Origin: Lentzea aerocolonigenes
GTDB lineage: Bacteria; Actinomycetota; Actinomycetes; Mycobacteriales; Pseudonocardiaceae
Assembly (NCBI RefSeq): GCF_000974445.1
Contig: NZ_BBOJ01000001.1
Location: 310,001-374,000, forward strand
Reading direction: 5' to 3'
DNA: 64,000 nt
In this document: positions 54,138 through 62,555 of the stretch, one piece after another
How positions within the stretch are numbered: the first letter of the stretch is position 1
Layout: each line of letters begins with the position of its first letter
Position numbers and translations under genes: made by a program
Notes under the pieces: model-generated
The model's database searches: none
Told to the model about the DNA's origin: nothing
Seen by the model: the letters and a program-made list of their open reading frames with translations, nothing else

Positions 54138-56915
54138 CTACAGGACCACGTTCACCAGGCGGCCCGGCACCACGATCACCTTGCGCGGCTCGCCACCGGC
54201 GACCAGCTCGGCGATCTTCTCCTCGGCCAGCGCCGCGGCCTTGATCTCGTCCTGCGAGGCAGAGGCGGAGACCACGACGCGCGAGCGGACTTTGCCGTTG
54301 ACCTGGATCGGGTACTCAACGGTGTCCTCGACCAGGTACTGCTCGTCGGCGGCCGGGAACGGGCCGTGCGCCAGCGAGTCGGTGCGGCCCAGCCGGGACC
54401 ACAGCTCCTCGGCCACGTGCGGGGCCTGCGGGGCCAGCATCAGCACCAGGGGCTCGGCCAGCGCGCGGGGGGTGCCGGACGCGTAGTGCTTGGTGACGTA
54501 GTTGTTCAGCTCGATCAGCTTCGCGCCCGCCGTGTTGTAGCGCAGGTTCGCGTAGTCGTCGTGGACGCCGGCGATGGTCTTGTGCAGCAACCGCAGCGCC
54601 TCGACCGAAGGCTCCTCGTCCGTGACGCGCAGCGAGCCGTCGGTCTCGTCGACCAGGTTGCGCCACAGACGCTGCAGGAACCGTTGCGCGCCAACGACGT
54701 CCTTGGTCGCCCACGGCCGTGACACGTCCATCGGGCCCATGGACATCTCGTAGAACCGGAAGGTGTCGGCGCCGTACCGTTCGCACATCTCGTCCGGCGT
54801 GACGACGTTCTTCAGGCTCTTGCCCATCTTCCCGTACTCACGGCGGACTTCTTCGCCGTTGTAGAAGTACCTGCCGTCTTCCTCGACGACCTCGTCCGCC
54901 GGCACGTACACACCGCGCGGGTCGACGTAGGCGTACGCCTGGATGTAGCCCTGGTTGAACAGGCGGCGGTACGGCTCGTCGCCGGTCAGGTGGCCCAGGT
55001 CGAACAGGACCTTCTGCCAGAAGCGCGAGTACAGCAGGTGCAGCACCGCGTGCTCGACGCCGCCGATGTACAGGTCGACGCCGCCGGGGTCGGTCGGGCC
55101 GTGCTCGGCCGTGCGCGGGCCCAGCCAGTACTTCTCGTTCTCCGGGTTGACGAACCGCTCGGTCTCGACCGGGTCGACGTAGCGCAGCTGGTACCAGCAC
55201 GAACCCGCCCAGTTCGGCATGGTGTTCGTGTCACGGCGGTAGGTCTTGACCCCGTCGCCCAGGTCCAGCTCGATCGTCGTCCACTCCGTCGCGCGCGACA
55301 GCGGCGGCGACGGTTCGGTGTTCGCGTCCTCCGGGTCGAACGTGCGGGGGGAGTAGTCGTCGACGTCCGGCAGCTCGATCGGCAGCATCGACTCCGGCAG
55401 CGCGATGGCGGTGCCGTTCTCGTCGTAGACGACCGGGAAGGGCTCGCCCCAGTAGCGCTGGCGGCTGAACAGCCAGTCACGCAGCTTGAACTGGACGGTG
55501 CCGTGGCCGTGGCCGTTCTCCTCCAGCCACCCGATGATCGTCTTCTTGGCCTCGTCGATCTGCATTCCGTCCAAGAACCCGGAGTTGATCGCGGGACCCT
55601 CGCCGGTGAACGCCTCGCCCTCGAAGCCCTCCGACGGCTGGACCGTGCGGATGATCGGCAGGTCGAACTTCTTCGCGAAGTCCCAGTCGCGCTGGTCCTG
55701 GCCGGGGACGGCCATGATCGCGCCGGTGCCGTAGCCCATCAGCACGTAGTCGGCGATGTAGACGGGGATCTGCTGACCGTTCACCGGGTTCGTGGCGTAC
55801 GCCCCGATGAAGACGCCGGTCTTCTCCTTGTTCTCCTGACGGTCCAGTTCGGACTTCAGGGACGCCGCGCGCCGGTACGCGGCGATGTCTGCCACGCGAT
55901 CGGGCGTCGCAATCTGGTCCACCAGCTCGTGTTCCGGTGCCAGGACCATGTAGGTCGCGCCGAACAACGTGTCCGGACGGGTCGTGAAGACCTCAATGTT
56001 CTCGTCTCCCACCGCGAATCGGACACGGGCACCATGCGAGCGCCCGATCCAGTTGCGCTGCATGGCCTTGACCTTGTCCGGCCAGTCCAGCCGGTCCAGG
56101 TCGTCGATCAGCCGATCCGAGTACGCGGTGATGCGCATCATCCACTGGCGCAGGTTCTTCCTGAACACCGGGAAGTTGCCACGCTCACTGCGACCGTCTG
56201 CGGTGACCTCTTCGTTCGCCAGCACAGTACCCAGTCCGGGACACCAGTTGACGGGCGCCTCCGACAAGTAGGCCAGCCGGAAATCGCCCAAGATCCTTTG
56301 CTGGTCGGCAAAAGACAGCTCAGACCACTTGCGACCGTCCGGAACGTCCCGCTCGCCAGACTCGAACTGCGAGATCAACTCGGCGATCGGACGAGCCTTG
56401 CCCGCATCGGCGTCGTACCAGGAGTTGAAGATCTGCAAGAAGATCCACTGGGTCCACTTGTAGTACTCGGGGTCGATCGTCGAGATGCGGCGACGCTCGT
56501 CGTGGCCCAGCCCCAGCCTGCGGATCTGGCGCAGGTACGTGTTGATGTTGTCTTCGGTGGTCTTGCGCGGGTGCTGACCGGTCTGCACCGCGTACTGCTC
56601 GGCGGGCAGGCCGAACGCGTCGAAGCCCATCGTGTGCAGCACGTTGCGGCCGTTCATGCGGTGGTACCGCGCGAAGACGTCCGTGCCGATGAAGCCCAGC
56701 GGGTGGCCGACGTGCAGGCCGGCACCGCTCGGGTACGGGAACATGTCCTGCACGAACAGCTTGTCCGCGGGCACGTCACCCTCGAGCGCGCCGACCGGGT
56801 TCGGCGCGTGGTAGGTGCCGTGCTCTTCCCAGTACTGCTGCCACCGCCGCTCGATGACGTTCGCCAGCTCGGCGGTGTAGCGGTAGGCGGGAATCTCCGC
56901 CGCGTCCGTGCTCAT
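54138..56915 (-). CDS. leuS: Leucyl-tRNA synthetase
   Basis: Class I synthetase of 925 residues that charges tRNA-Leu. HVGH in [15 protein letters not shown] is the HIGH motif; KMGKSLKN is the KMSKS form used by bacterial-type actinobacterial LeuRS; the CP1 editing domain shows [19 protein letters not shown] and the anticodon/C-terminal domains are complete. The ATG at 56915 has GGAGAGGG ten bases upstream; an in-frame extension to 56981 would run through the leader hairpin. The 140-base leader carries a Leu-rich leader peptide and two hairpins, indicating control by leucyl-tRNA supply. Confidence 0.96.
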   Translation of the reverse strand: MSTDAAEIPAYRYTAELANVIERRWQQYWEEHGTYHAPNPVGALEGDVPADKLFVQDMFPYPSGAGLHVGHPLGFIGTDVFARYHRMNGRNVLHTMGFDAFGLPAEQYAVQTGQHPRKTTEDNINTYLRQIRRLGLGHDERRRISTIDPEYYKWTQWIFLQIFNSWYDADAGKARPIAELISQFESGERDVPDGRKWSELSFADQQRILGDFRLAYLSEAPVNWCPGLGTVLANEEVTADGRSERGNFPVFRKNLRQWMMRITAYSDRLIDDLDRLDWPDKVKAMQRNWIGRSHGARVRFAVGDENIEVFTTRPDTLFGATYMVLAPEHELVDQIATPDRVADIAAYRRAASLKSELDRQENKEKTGVFIGAYATNPVNGQQIPVYIADYVLMGYGTGAIMAVPGQDQRDWDFAKKFDLPIIRTVQPSEGFEGEAFTGEGPAINSGFLDGMQIDEAKKTIIGWLEENGHGHGTVQFKLRDWLFSRQRYWGEPFPVVYDENGTAIALPESMLPIELPDVDDYSPRTFDPEDANTEPSPPLSRATEWTTIELDLGDGVKTYRRDTNTMPNWAGSCWYQLRYVDPVETERFVNPENEKYWLGPRTAEHGPTDPGGVDLYIGGVEHAVLHLLYSRFWQKVLFDLGHLTGDEPYRRLFNQGYIQAYAYVDPRGVYVPADEVVEEDGRYFYNGEEVRREYGKMGKSLKNVVTPDEMCERYGADTFRFYEMSMGPMDVSRPWATKDVVGAQRFLQRLWRNLVDETDGSLRVTDEEPSVEALRLLHKTIAGVHDDYANLRYNTAGAKLIELNNYVTKHYASGTPRALAEPLVLMLAPQAPHVAEELWSRLGRTDSLAHGPFPAADEQYLVEDTVEYPIQVNGKVRSRVVVSASASQDEIKAAALAEEKIAELVAGGEPRKVIVVPGRLVNVVL

Positions 56916-56960
56916 GGTGATGAGTCCCTCTCCATCGATCCTGCCCCTGACATGACGAAA

Positions 56961-56987
56961 CCCCCCAGCCCAGATGGGCATGGAGGG
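56961..56987 (-). terminator. Attenuator hairpin in the leuS leader
   Basis: On the leuS strand CCCTCC-AT-GCCC, loop ATCT, GGGC-T-GGGGGG, then TTTCGTC: a ten-pair GC-rich stem with a short T-run, 45 bases before leuS. CCCTCCAT can also pair with the ATGGAGAGGG around the leuS ribosome site, giving an alternative fold. Confidence 0.65.
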
Positions 56988-56989
56988 CT

Positions 56990-57025
56990 GCCGCGCCGAC
57001 CGTCTTCCGATCAGGTCGTCGCGGC
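56990..57025 (-). promoter_or_regulatory. Second leader hairpin next to the leader peptide stop
   Basis: GCCGCGACGACC pairs with GGTCGGCGCGGC (57025-57014 with 57001-56990; 11 of 12 pairs). Its first base is part of the leader peptide stop codon, so a ribosome at the Leu codons or stop would control whether it forms. Confidence 0.65.
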
Positions 57026-57054
57026 TAACTAAGGAGCAGGCGGGCCGTGCTCAT
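57025..57054 (-). CDS. leuS leader peptide (MSTARLLLS)
   Basis: Nine codons, ATG to TAG, with three consecutive Leu codons (CTG CTC CTT) four codons before the end. No ribosome site precedes the ATG, and TACCGT lies about ten bases upstream, so the transcript probably starts at or next to the ATG. Position, size and Leu run are those of amino-acid attenuator peptides. Too short for routine gene calling. Confidence 0.7.
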   Translation of the reverse strand: MSTARLLLS

Positions 57055-57067
57055 GTCGTCAACGGTA

Positions 57068-57665
57068 TCAGCGCACCGCAAGCGCGATGAACTGGGTGAC
57101 CTGGGTCGCGTTGAAGTTGTCGTCCGAGACCAGCCACAACGTGCCGTCGGGGCCCCAGGCCATGCCCTCCAGGTTGTCGACCCGGCTTCATCTCGAGGTC
57201 GTCAGGTGTGGGCAGGCCGCGCTCGAACGAGCCGTCCGGCCGGCTGAACTGCACCGACGGGTCGATGAGCGTGGTGGACGTGCGCTCGCCCTCCTGGCTC
57301 CACAGCAGGTCACCTGTCCACTTGTCGACACGGATGTCTTCCGGATCGACGGTGCCGGGCGGGTACGGGCCGTTGGGTCCCACGAGAGAGTGGACATCGG
57401 TGAACTCGATGCCCTCGCGTGAGAGCTTGCCCTCGTAGAACCGGGCCGCCGCGCGGTCGTCGCTGATCAGGATCCACTTCCTCGAGCGGCGGTCGTAGTC
57501 GAGGCCCGAGATGCCGCCGACGGTGGTACCGCCCACGACCAGGCCCTTCGGCACGACGTGTTCGGCGAGGAAGCGAACTTCGGGGTTGTGCGCCTGTGCG
57601 GGAGTCGCACACAGACCGAGCAGCACGGGGACGAGCAGGAGTCGTCTGAGCATGGCGCTCAGCAC
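57068..57665 (-). pseudogene. Decayed esterase-like/phytase-like secreted protein gene
   Basis: The 5' part encodes a signal peptide (LLLVPVLLGLCATPAQA) and the family N-terminus (GGISGLDYDRRSRKWILISDDRAAARFYEG; VDPEDIRVD) of the phytase-like esterase family. Near 57185 the frame jumps: the open frame becomes nonsense (KPGRQPGGHGLG), while the other frame reads RVDNLEGMAWGPDGTLWLVSD and DNFNATQVTQFIALAVR to a stop at 57068, the family C-terminus. Roughly half the usual central domain is missing, so there is an internal deletion plus frameshift. The gene ends 14 bp before the leuS leader. Confidence 0.8.
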
Positions 57666-57718
57666 ACCTGGCCGGGGTGACTGGCAGGTGAACTGAGGAT
57701 CCGGCTTACCCTCATGGG

Positions 57719-58123
57719 GTGAACATCGTGCTGTCGGTCGTCCTGGGTCTGCTCGGCGTCGCTCTCGGCGCGGTCGGTCTGCTGGGTCTGCAGGGCAAGC
57801 TGCGGCGCAACCGCTTCGTCGGCGTGCGCACGGCGGCGGCTCTGCGCGACGAGGAGACGTTCGCCCTGGCCAACCGCGTCGCCGGGGTGCCGAACGTCGC
57901 GGCCGGTGCCGTGGCGATCGTGTCCGGCGCGATGTCGTTCGTGATGGCCGACCTGGCCGTCACCGCTGGGATCATCGGACTGGTCGGCGCGCTCGGCATC
58001 GCCTTCGCGGGCGGGATCGCGGGAAGCCGGGCGGCGGCGCTGGTGCCGGAGCCGGTCAAGCCCAAGGGCTGCGGTGGCTGCGCCTGCGGTGGTGGCGGCT
58101 GCTCCCCGCTCGCCGGGCTGTAG
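57719..58123 (+). CDS. SdpI-like small membrane protein with Cys/Gly-rich tail
   Basis: A 134-residue protein. The helix-loop LLGLQGKLRRNRFVGVRTAAALRDEETFALANRVAG is the core of the SdpI/YhfL family (immunity to the SdpC toxin in Bacillus; mostly unknown in actinobacteria). Three membrane helices are visible. The C-terminal tail KGCGGCACGGGGCSPLAGL has four Cys in eleven residues and may bind metal. The GTG at 57719 is used. Confidence 0.82.
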   Translation: MNIVLSVVLGLLGVALGAVGLLGLQGKLRRNRFVGVRTAAALRDEETFALANRVAGVPNVAAGAVAIVSGAMSFVMADLAVTAGIIGLVGALGIAFAGGIAGSRAAALVPEPVKPKGCGGCACGGGGCSPLAGL

Positions 58124-58141
58124 CCCGACGTTTCACGTGAA

Positions 58142-58714
58142 TCAGTTCTCTCGAACGTCCTTGGGGTAGGTCGACAGCAGCGCCAGCGGCATGCCCTGCC
58201 GGCGCAGCACCCGGCCCCACAGGTCGACGTTCGCGCCGACCAGCACGTCGTCGGCCAGTCCTGTCACGACGATCCAGTCGCCGCGGTCGATCTCGTTCGC
58301 GAGCTGGCCCTCGCCCCACCCCGCGTAGCCCGCGAACACCCGCAGGCCGCGGACCAGCGGCATCAGGTCGTCCGGCTCGGCGTCCAGGTCGATCAACGCG
58401 ACCGGGCCCTGCACTCCGACCAGGCCCTCCACCTTGGACGGGTCGGTGCCCGCCTTCAGGGCCGCCAGGCACAGCGCCGTCTTCTGTTCGACCGGACCGC
58501 CGATGTAGATGCACTGCGGCTTCGTCACGTGCGAGCCCCACGGCGGCAGCACGTCGAGGACCGCCACCTCGGAGGGGCGGTTCAGGACGACGCCGAGGGT
58601 TCCCTCGGGGCGTTGGTCGATGATGTAGACGACGGTGCGCGTGAAGTTCGGGTCGTTCAGGCTCGGGGCGGCAACCAACAGGGAGCCTGGCTCGACCTCG
58701 GCATCGGGACGCAC
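58142..58714 (-). CDS. YqgE/AlgH family protein
   Basis: A 190-residue cytoplasmic protein of unknown biochemical role. PGSLLVAAPSLNDPNFTRTVVYIIDQRPEGTLGVVLNRPSEV is the family signature, followed by PPWGSHV, IYIGGPVE and RVFAGYAGWGEGQLANEI. It is convergent with the SdpI-like gene and divergent from the sRNA/MFS side. Confidence 0.92.
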   Translation of the reverse strand: MRPDAEVEPGSLLVAAPSLNDPNFTRTVVYIIDQRPEGTLGVVLNRPSEVAVLDVLPPWGSHVTKPQCIYIGGPVEQKTALCLAALKAGTDPSKVEGLVGVQGPVALIDLDAEPDDLMPLVRGLRVFAGYAGWGEGQLANEIDRGDWIVVTGLADDVLVGANVDLWGRVLRRQGMPLALLSTYPKDVREN

Positions 58715-58774
58715 GTCACCATGAAATCATCCGTGATCGTCGGAACAACTCAGGGCCGCGCCCCGTTAGACTTA

Positions 58775-58915
58775 ACTGTCGGATGTCTTTGTGTCCCCCG
58801 GGCTCAACAGACAACCGCCTTCGCGGAATACCGTACGGCTGGAGCCGCGTAGTGCACCGCGCCGTGAGGCGACCTGGCATCCGATCCAGGGGAGCCGGAC
58901 CGTGAGGTCCGGCTT
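58775..58915 (+). ncRNA. Candidate small RNA or structured leader upstream of the MFS gene
   Basis: No ORF fits this stretch. GGAAC (58742-58746) and GTT (58765-58767), 18 bases apart, match the spacing of SigR/SigH-type promoters, and TAGACT (58767-58772) could instead be a -10 box. The transcript would contain CGGC-TGGA-GCCG and CCTGG...CCAGG hairpins and end at the terminator at 58893. The MFS gene has its own -10-like TAGAGT downstream of that terminator, so the RNA appears independent. I do not recognise a known RNA family. Confidence 0.45.
58893..58914 (+). terminator. Terminator between candidate RNA and MFS gene
   Basis: AGCCGGACC and GGTCCGGCT form a perfect nine-pair stem around GTGA, followed by TTCGTGGTTTT. 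Confidence 0.75.
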
Positions 58916-58939
58916 TCGTGGTTTTCACGGCAGCACGCA

Positions 58940-58945
58940 TAGAGT
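58940..58945 (+). promoter_or_regulatory. -10 box of the MFS gene
   Basis: TAGAGT lies six bases before the GTG start, the spacing expected for a leaderless mRNA. Confidence 0.5.
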
Positions 58946-58951
58946 GCAACG

Positions 58952-60292
58952 GTGACAACGGTTGCGGTGGAGAAGCACCACTGGGGATCACGCCGGTTCC
59001 TCGGCATCCCCGAGTACCGCAGACTCCTCGCGACCCGCCTCGCCTCGCAGTGGGGCGACGGACTCTTCCAGGCCGGGCTCGCCGGCGCTGTGCTCTTCAA
59101 CCCCGAACGACAGGCCGATCCGCTGGCCATCGCGGCCGGGTTCGCGGTGCTCCTGCTGCCGTACTCGCTCGTCGGACCGTTCACGGGCGCGCTGCTCGAC
59201 CGGTGGGACCGCAAGAAGGTCATCGTCGTCGCGAACGTCGCGCGCGCCACGTTCGTCCTGCTCACGGCCGCGGCGGTCGGGTCGGGGCTGAGCGGGCTGC
59301 CGCTGTACGTCTCCGCGCTGATCGTCATGGGCATCGGGCGGTTCGTCGGGTCCGGGCTCAGCGCGTCGCTGCCGCACGTCGTTCCCGAGAACCACCTGGT
59401 CGAGGCGAACGCGCTGGCCACGACGGCCGGGGCGATCATGGCCGTCGTCGGTGCCGCCTGCGCGATCGGGTTCCGCACGATCCTCGGCGCCGGGGACGGC
59501 GGGTCGGGGTGGACCACGAGCATCGCCGTGGTCGGGCTGTTGCTCGGGGCGTTCATCGCCAGCCGGTTCAGGGCGGGCGTGCTCGGGCCGGACGAGGTCG
59601 ACGAGCCGCACAACGCGTTCAAGGCCGTCGCGCGCGGTCTGCTGGACGGCGGCAAGGCCACCCTGCACACGCCGAGCGTCACGGCCGGGCTCGCGGCACT
59701 GCTCGCGCACCGCGCCGGGTTCGCCATCAGCCTGATGATCACGCTGCTGCTGATGCGCTACAGCCTGGAGGACGTCGGCATCCTCAAGGCCGGCATCGGC
59801 GGGCTCGGTGAGGTCGCCGTCGCGGGCGGCGCGGGCATTCTGCTCGCGGGTGTCCTGACCGACCGCATCGTCGACAGGTTCGGCACCTCCCGCACGATCT
59901 GCGGCGCGTTGATCCTCACCGCCGTCGCGCAGGTCGGGCTCGGGTTGCCCATGACGCTGCCGACCATCCTGATGGCCGGTTTCGTGGTCATCTTCGCCGG
60001 TCAGGTCGTCAAGCTCTGCGTGGACACCGCGGTGCAGCACGACGTCGGCGACGAGGTGCGCGGACGCGTCTTCGCGCTCTACGACACCCTCTTCAACGTC
60101 ACGCAGGTCACCGCGGTGACCATCACCGCGACGGTGGTCCCCCTGCACGGGCGCTCGCCCGGCCTCATCATCACCGCCGCCGTCCTCTACCTGATCGGCG
60201 TGGGCGCCTACCTGCTGCTCCTAGCGCGGAAACGGCAGGTGCAGCATTCCGGCCTCGTGCGCGAAGACGACAGCGGCCACCCGATCGGTTAG
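58952..60292 (+). CDS. MFS transporter
   Basis: A 446-residue major facilitator protein with about eleven to twelve helices. The loop 2-3 motif appears as GALLDRWDRKKVIVVANVAR, and a long central loop (FRAGVLGPDEVDEPHNAFKAVARGLLDGG) separates the halves. It resembles the MFS_3/enterobactin-exporter-like group; the substrate is unknown. Its 3' end overlaps the convergent HTH gene by 72 bp. Confidence 0.87.
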   Translation: MTTVAVEKHHWGSRRFLGIPEYRRLLATRLASQWGDGLFQAGLAGAVLFNPERQADPLAIAAGFAVLLLPYSLVGPFTGALLDRWDRKKVIVVANVARATFVLLTAAAVGSGLSGLPLYVSALIVMGIGRFVGSGLSASLPHVVPENHLVEANALATTAGAIMAVVGAACAIGFRTILGAGDGGSGWTTSIAVVGLLLGAFIASRFRAGVLGPDEVDEPHNAFKAVARGLLDGGKATLHTPSVTAGLAALLAHRAGFAISLMITLLLMRYSLEDVGILKAGIGGLGEVAVAGGAGILLAGVLTDRIVDRFGTSRTICGALILTAVAQVGLGLPMTLPTILMAGFVVIFAGQVVKLCVDTAVQHDVGDEVRGRVFALYDTLFNVTQVTAVTITATVVPLHGRSPGLIITAAVLYLIGVGAYLLLLARKRQVQHSGLVREDDSGHPIG

Positions 60293-60490
60293 ATCCAGGC
60301 GCCGCAGGATCTCCTCCACCTCGTCGGCCACCCGTTGCTGCGCGAAGCCGAGCACGCGCGCGATCTCGTGGTCGGCGTGACCTCGCGCGAGACACCTCAG
60401 CACGGCCCGTTGGTCGTCGGTCAGCACGCCCAGGTCGTTTGTGGCAGGACCAGCGGAAAGTCCCCAAGTGAACATCTGCATCACCCCCAT
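60221..60490 (-). CDS. Stand-alone LuxR-type HTH protein
   Basis: An 89-residue protein that is almost only a GerE DNA-binding domain: LTDDQRAVLRCLARGHADHEIARVLGFAQQRVADEVEEILRRLDLTDRVAAVVFA. The usual receiver or sensor domain is absent. The recognition helix (AQQRVADEVEEILRRL) keeps the spacing of the family. The ATG at 60490 is used, with other ATGs three and five codons in. Its last 24 codons are antisense to the MFS C-terminus. Confidence 0.78.
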   Translation of the reverse strand: MGVMQMFTWGLSAGPATNDLGVLTDDQRAVLRCLARGHADHEIARVLGFAQQRVADEVEEILRRLDLTDRVAAVVFAHEAGMLHLPFPR

Positions 60491-60560
60491 GAGCAGTACC
60501 CATGGTGCCTCCCCGCGCTGACGCTTCGCTAACGCGGGGATTCCATTCGCTCACGATGAG

Positions 60561-61997
60561 TCACGGAGCGGGTGGTGTGATGCCCTGCTCGCGCGCCCAG
60601 CCGAGCAACGCGGCCTCGGCCTCGTCGCGGTCCAGCGGCCCCTTGTCGAGCCTGAGCTCCTTGAGGAACTTCCACGCGGCACCGACCTGAGGACCAGGCG
60701 GAAGGCCGAGCAACTTCATGATCTCGTTGCCGTCGAGGTCCGGCCGTACGCGCGCGAGGTCCTCTTCGGCCGCGATGCGCGCGATGCGCTCCTCAAGAGA
60801 GTCGTACGTCCGGCGCAGCAGGTTCGCCTTGCGCTTGTTCCTGGTCGTGCAGTCAGCACGGACGAGCTTGTGCAACCGCGTCAGCAGGTCACCCGCGTCG
60901 GTCACGTACCGCCGCACGGCCGAGTCGGTCCACTCGCCGTTGCCGTAGCCGTGGAAGCGCAGGTGGAGGTAGACGAGCTTGGCGACGTCCTCGGTGATCT
61001 CCTTCGAGTACCGCAACGCCCGCAAGCGCTTGCGGACCATCTTCGCGCCCACGACCTCGTGGTGGTGGAACGAGACGCCGCCGCCGGGCTCGAACTTCCT
61101 GGTCGCCGGTTTGCCGATGTCGTGCAGGAGGGCCGCGATCCGCAGCACCAGATCGGGTGAATGATCAACATCTTCAAGATCAATTGCCTGCTCGAGCACA
61201 ACCAGCGAGTGGTCGAAGACGTCCTTGTGCTGATGGTGTTCGTCGATTTCCAGCTTCATGGCCGTGAGCTCTGGCAACACGATGTCTGCCAGGCCGGTCT
61301 CGACCATGAGCTCGATGCCGCGGCGCGGGTGCGCGCCGCACAGGAGCTTCGAGAGCTCGACCTGCACGCGCTCCGGCGTGATGCGGGTGAGTTCGCCTGC
61401 CATCGACCGCATCGCCTCGACCACCCGCGGCGCCGCGGTGAAGCCGAGCTGGGAGACGAACCGCGCGGCGCGCAGCATGCGCAACGGGTCGTCGCCGAAC
61501 GACTCCTGCGGGGTCGCCGGCGTGTCCAGCACGCCGTCACGGGCGGCCTGAAGGCCTCCGGTCGGGTCCACGAACTCGCGGGCCGCGACGTCGAACGCCA
61601 TCGCGTTGACCGTGAAGTCGCGGCGGACGAGGTCGCCGTCGATGGTGTCGCCGAACGTCACCTCGGGGTTGCGGGTGACGCCGTCGTAGACGTCCGCGCG
61701 GAAGGTCGTGATCTCGATGATCTCGCCCTTCTTGGACGCACCGACCGTGCCGAACGCGATGCCGGTGTCCCACTGCGCGTCGGCCCAGCCGCTCAGCAGC
61801 TGCTGGATCTCGGCGGGCCGGGCGTCCGTGGTGAAGTCGAAGTCGTTCGTCGGGCGGCCCAGCACGGCGTCGCGCACACTGCCACCTACGAGGTAGAGGC
61901 GCTTGCCCTCGGCGGTGAACCGAGCGGCGAGCTCAGCTACGACTGGTGTGATGGTGGGCTGTTCCACCACCGCATTCTGCTGGAGCGATCGAGACAC
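60561..61997 (-). CDS. cca: CCA tRNA nucleotidyltransferase
   Basis: A 478-residue class II CCA-adding enzyme (often labelled pcnA in actinobacteria) that builds or repairs tRNA 3' ends. [20 protein letters not shown] is the nucleotidyltransferase motif with the two metal aspartates, [12 protein letters not shown] motif B, and [19 protein letters not shown] the flexible-loop/nucleotide-selection block. A C-terminal HD domain ([17 protein letters not shown]) is present as usual for this group. The GTG at 61997 is probably leaderless (TACGCT eight bases upstream). Divergent from the NUDIX gene. Confidence 0.94.
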   Translation of the reverse strand: MSRSLQQNAVVEQPTITPVVAELAARFTAEGKRLYLVGGSVRDAVLGRPTNDFDFTTDARPAEIQQLLSGWADAQWDTGIAFGTVGASKKGEIIEITTFRADVYDGVTRNPEVTFGDTIDGDLVRRDFTVNAMAFDVAAREFVDPTGGLQAARDGVLDTPATPQESFGDDPLRMLRAARFVSQLGFTAAPRVVEAMRSMAGELTRITPERVQVELSKLLCGAHPRRGIELMVETGLADIVLPELTAMKLEIDEHHQHKDVFDHSLVVLEQAIDLEDVDHSPDLVLRIAALLHDIGKPATRKFEPGGGVSFHHHEVVGAKMVRKRLRALRYSKEITEDVAKLVYLHLRFHGYGNGEWTDSAVRRYVTDAGDLLTRLHKLVRADCTTRNKRKANLLRRTYDSLEERIARIAAEEDLARVRPDLDGNEIMKLLGLPPGPQVGAAWKFLKELRLDKGPLDRDEAEAALLGWAREQGITPPAP

Positions 61998-62007
61998 GAG
62001 AAACCAG

Positions 62008-62030
62008 CGTACTTAAGGTTCGTAAGTACG
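62008..62030. promoter_or_regulatory. Palindrome spanning the divergent cca/NUDIX promoters
   Basis: CGTACTTA and TAAGTACG form a perfect 8-bp inverted repeat with a 7-base spacer. The arms overlap TACGAT (62027-62032), seven bases before the NUDIX ATG, and TACGCT on the other strand (62011-62006), eight bases before the cca GTG, so it covers both probable -10 boxes. Confidence 0.65.
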
Positions 62031-62039
62031 ATCGGCCGT

Positions 62040-62555
62040 ATGCCCCCGTCAGCCGCACGTTCCCCAGCTCCCAAGCCGGGGCGCAGGAAGAGGCGCCGGG
62101 GCCGGAGGCTCAAGACCGTCGACGAGACGTCGGCGGGTGGCCTGGTGCTCGACGGTGAGCAACGGGCGGCGGTGATCGGAAGACTTGACCGGCGAGGCCG
62201 GTTGCTGTGGTCTTTGCCCAAGGGTCACATCGAGGCCGGCGAGACCGCGGAACAGACCGCGGTGCGCGAGGTCGCCGAGGAGACCGGTATTCATAGCAGG
62301 GTGCTGCGCCCGTTGGGGTCGATCGACTACTGGTTCGTCGCTGACGACCGCCGGGTGCACAAGACGGTTCACCACTTCCTCCTCGAAGCGCTGGGGGGAG
62401 AGCTTTCCGACGAAGACGTGGAGGTCACCGAGGTGGCGTGGGTGCCACTCGGCGAGCTGGACGAGCGACTCGCGTATGCCGATGAGCGCCGTCTGGTCCG
62501 CCGAGCAGCCGAACTGCTCGCCGACCGCTGCCGGAACGGGGCGGAGTCGGCGTGA
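62040..62555 (+). CDS. NUDIX hydrolase (MutT4-like)
   Basis: A 171-residue pyrophosphohydrolase. After a very basic N-terminus ([12 protein letters not shown]) comes a full Nudix box at residues 62-84 (G62, E68, R76-E77, E80-E81, G83). It corresponds by context to mycobacterial MutT4 next to the CCA enzyme and the DUF6049-MviN pair. The ATG at 62040 is chosen for its -10-like TACGAT seven bases upstream; a much longer in-frame extension runs antisense to cca and is not real. GTGA overlap with the next gene. Confidence 0.92.
   Translation: MPPSAARSPAPKPGRRKRRRGRRLKTVDETSAGGLVLDGEQRAAVIGRLDRRGRLLWSLPKGHIEAGETAEQTAVREVAEETGIHSRVLRPLGSIDYWFVADDRRVHKTVHHFLLEALGGELSDEDVEVTEVAWVPLGELDERLAYADERRLVRRAAELLADRCRNGAESA

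Noticed and set aside
56916-57062. T-box riboswitch for leuS
   Set aside because: The conserved T-box antiterminator sequence and specifier-loop architecture are absent; a Leu-rich leader peptide explains the region better.
58742-58951. Known riboswitch (cobalamin, SAM, ydaO, guanidine) before the MFS gene
   Set aside because: None of the core consensus blocks of these classes could be found, and the MFS gene seems to start downstream of the terminator.
61161-62039. N-terminal extension of the NUDIX protein by 293 residues
   Set aside because: It runs antisense to cca; the Nudix protein starts naturally at 62040 with a -10 box at leaderless distance.
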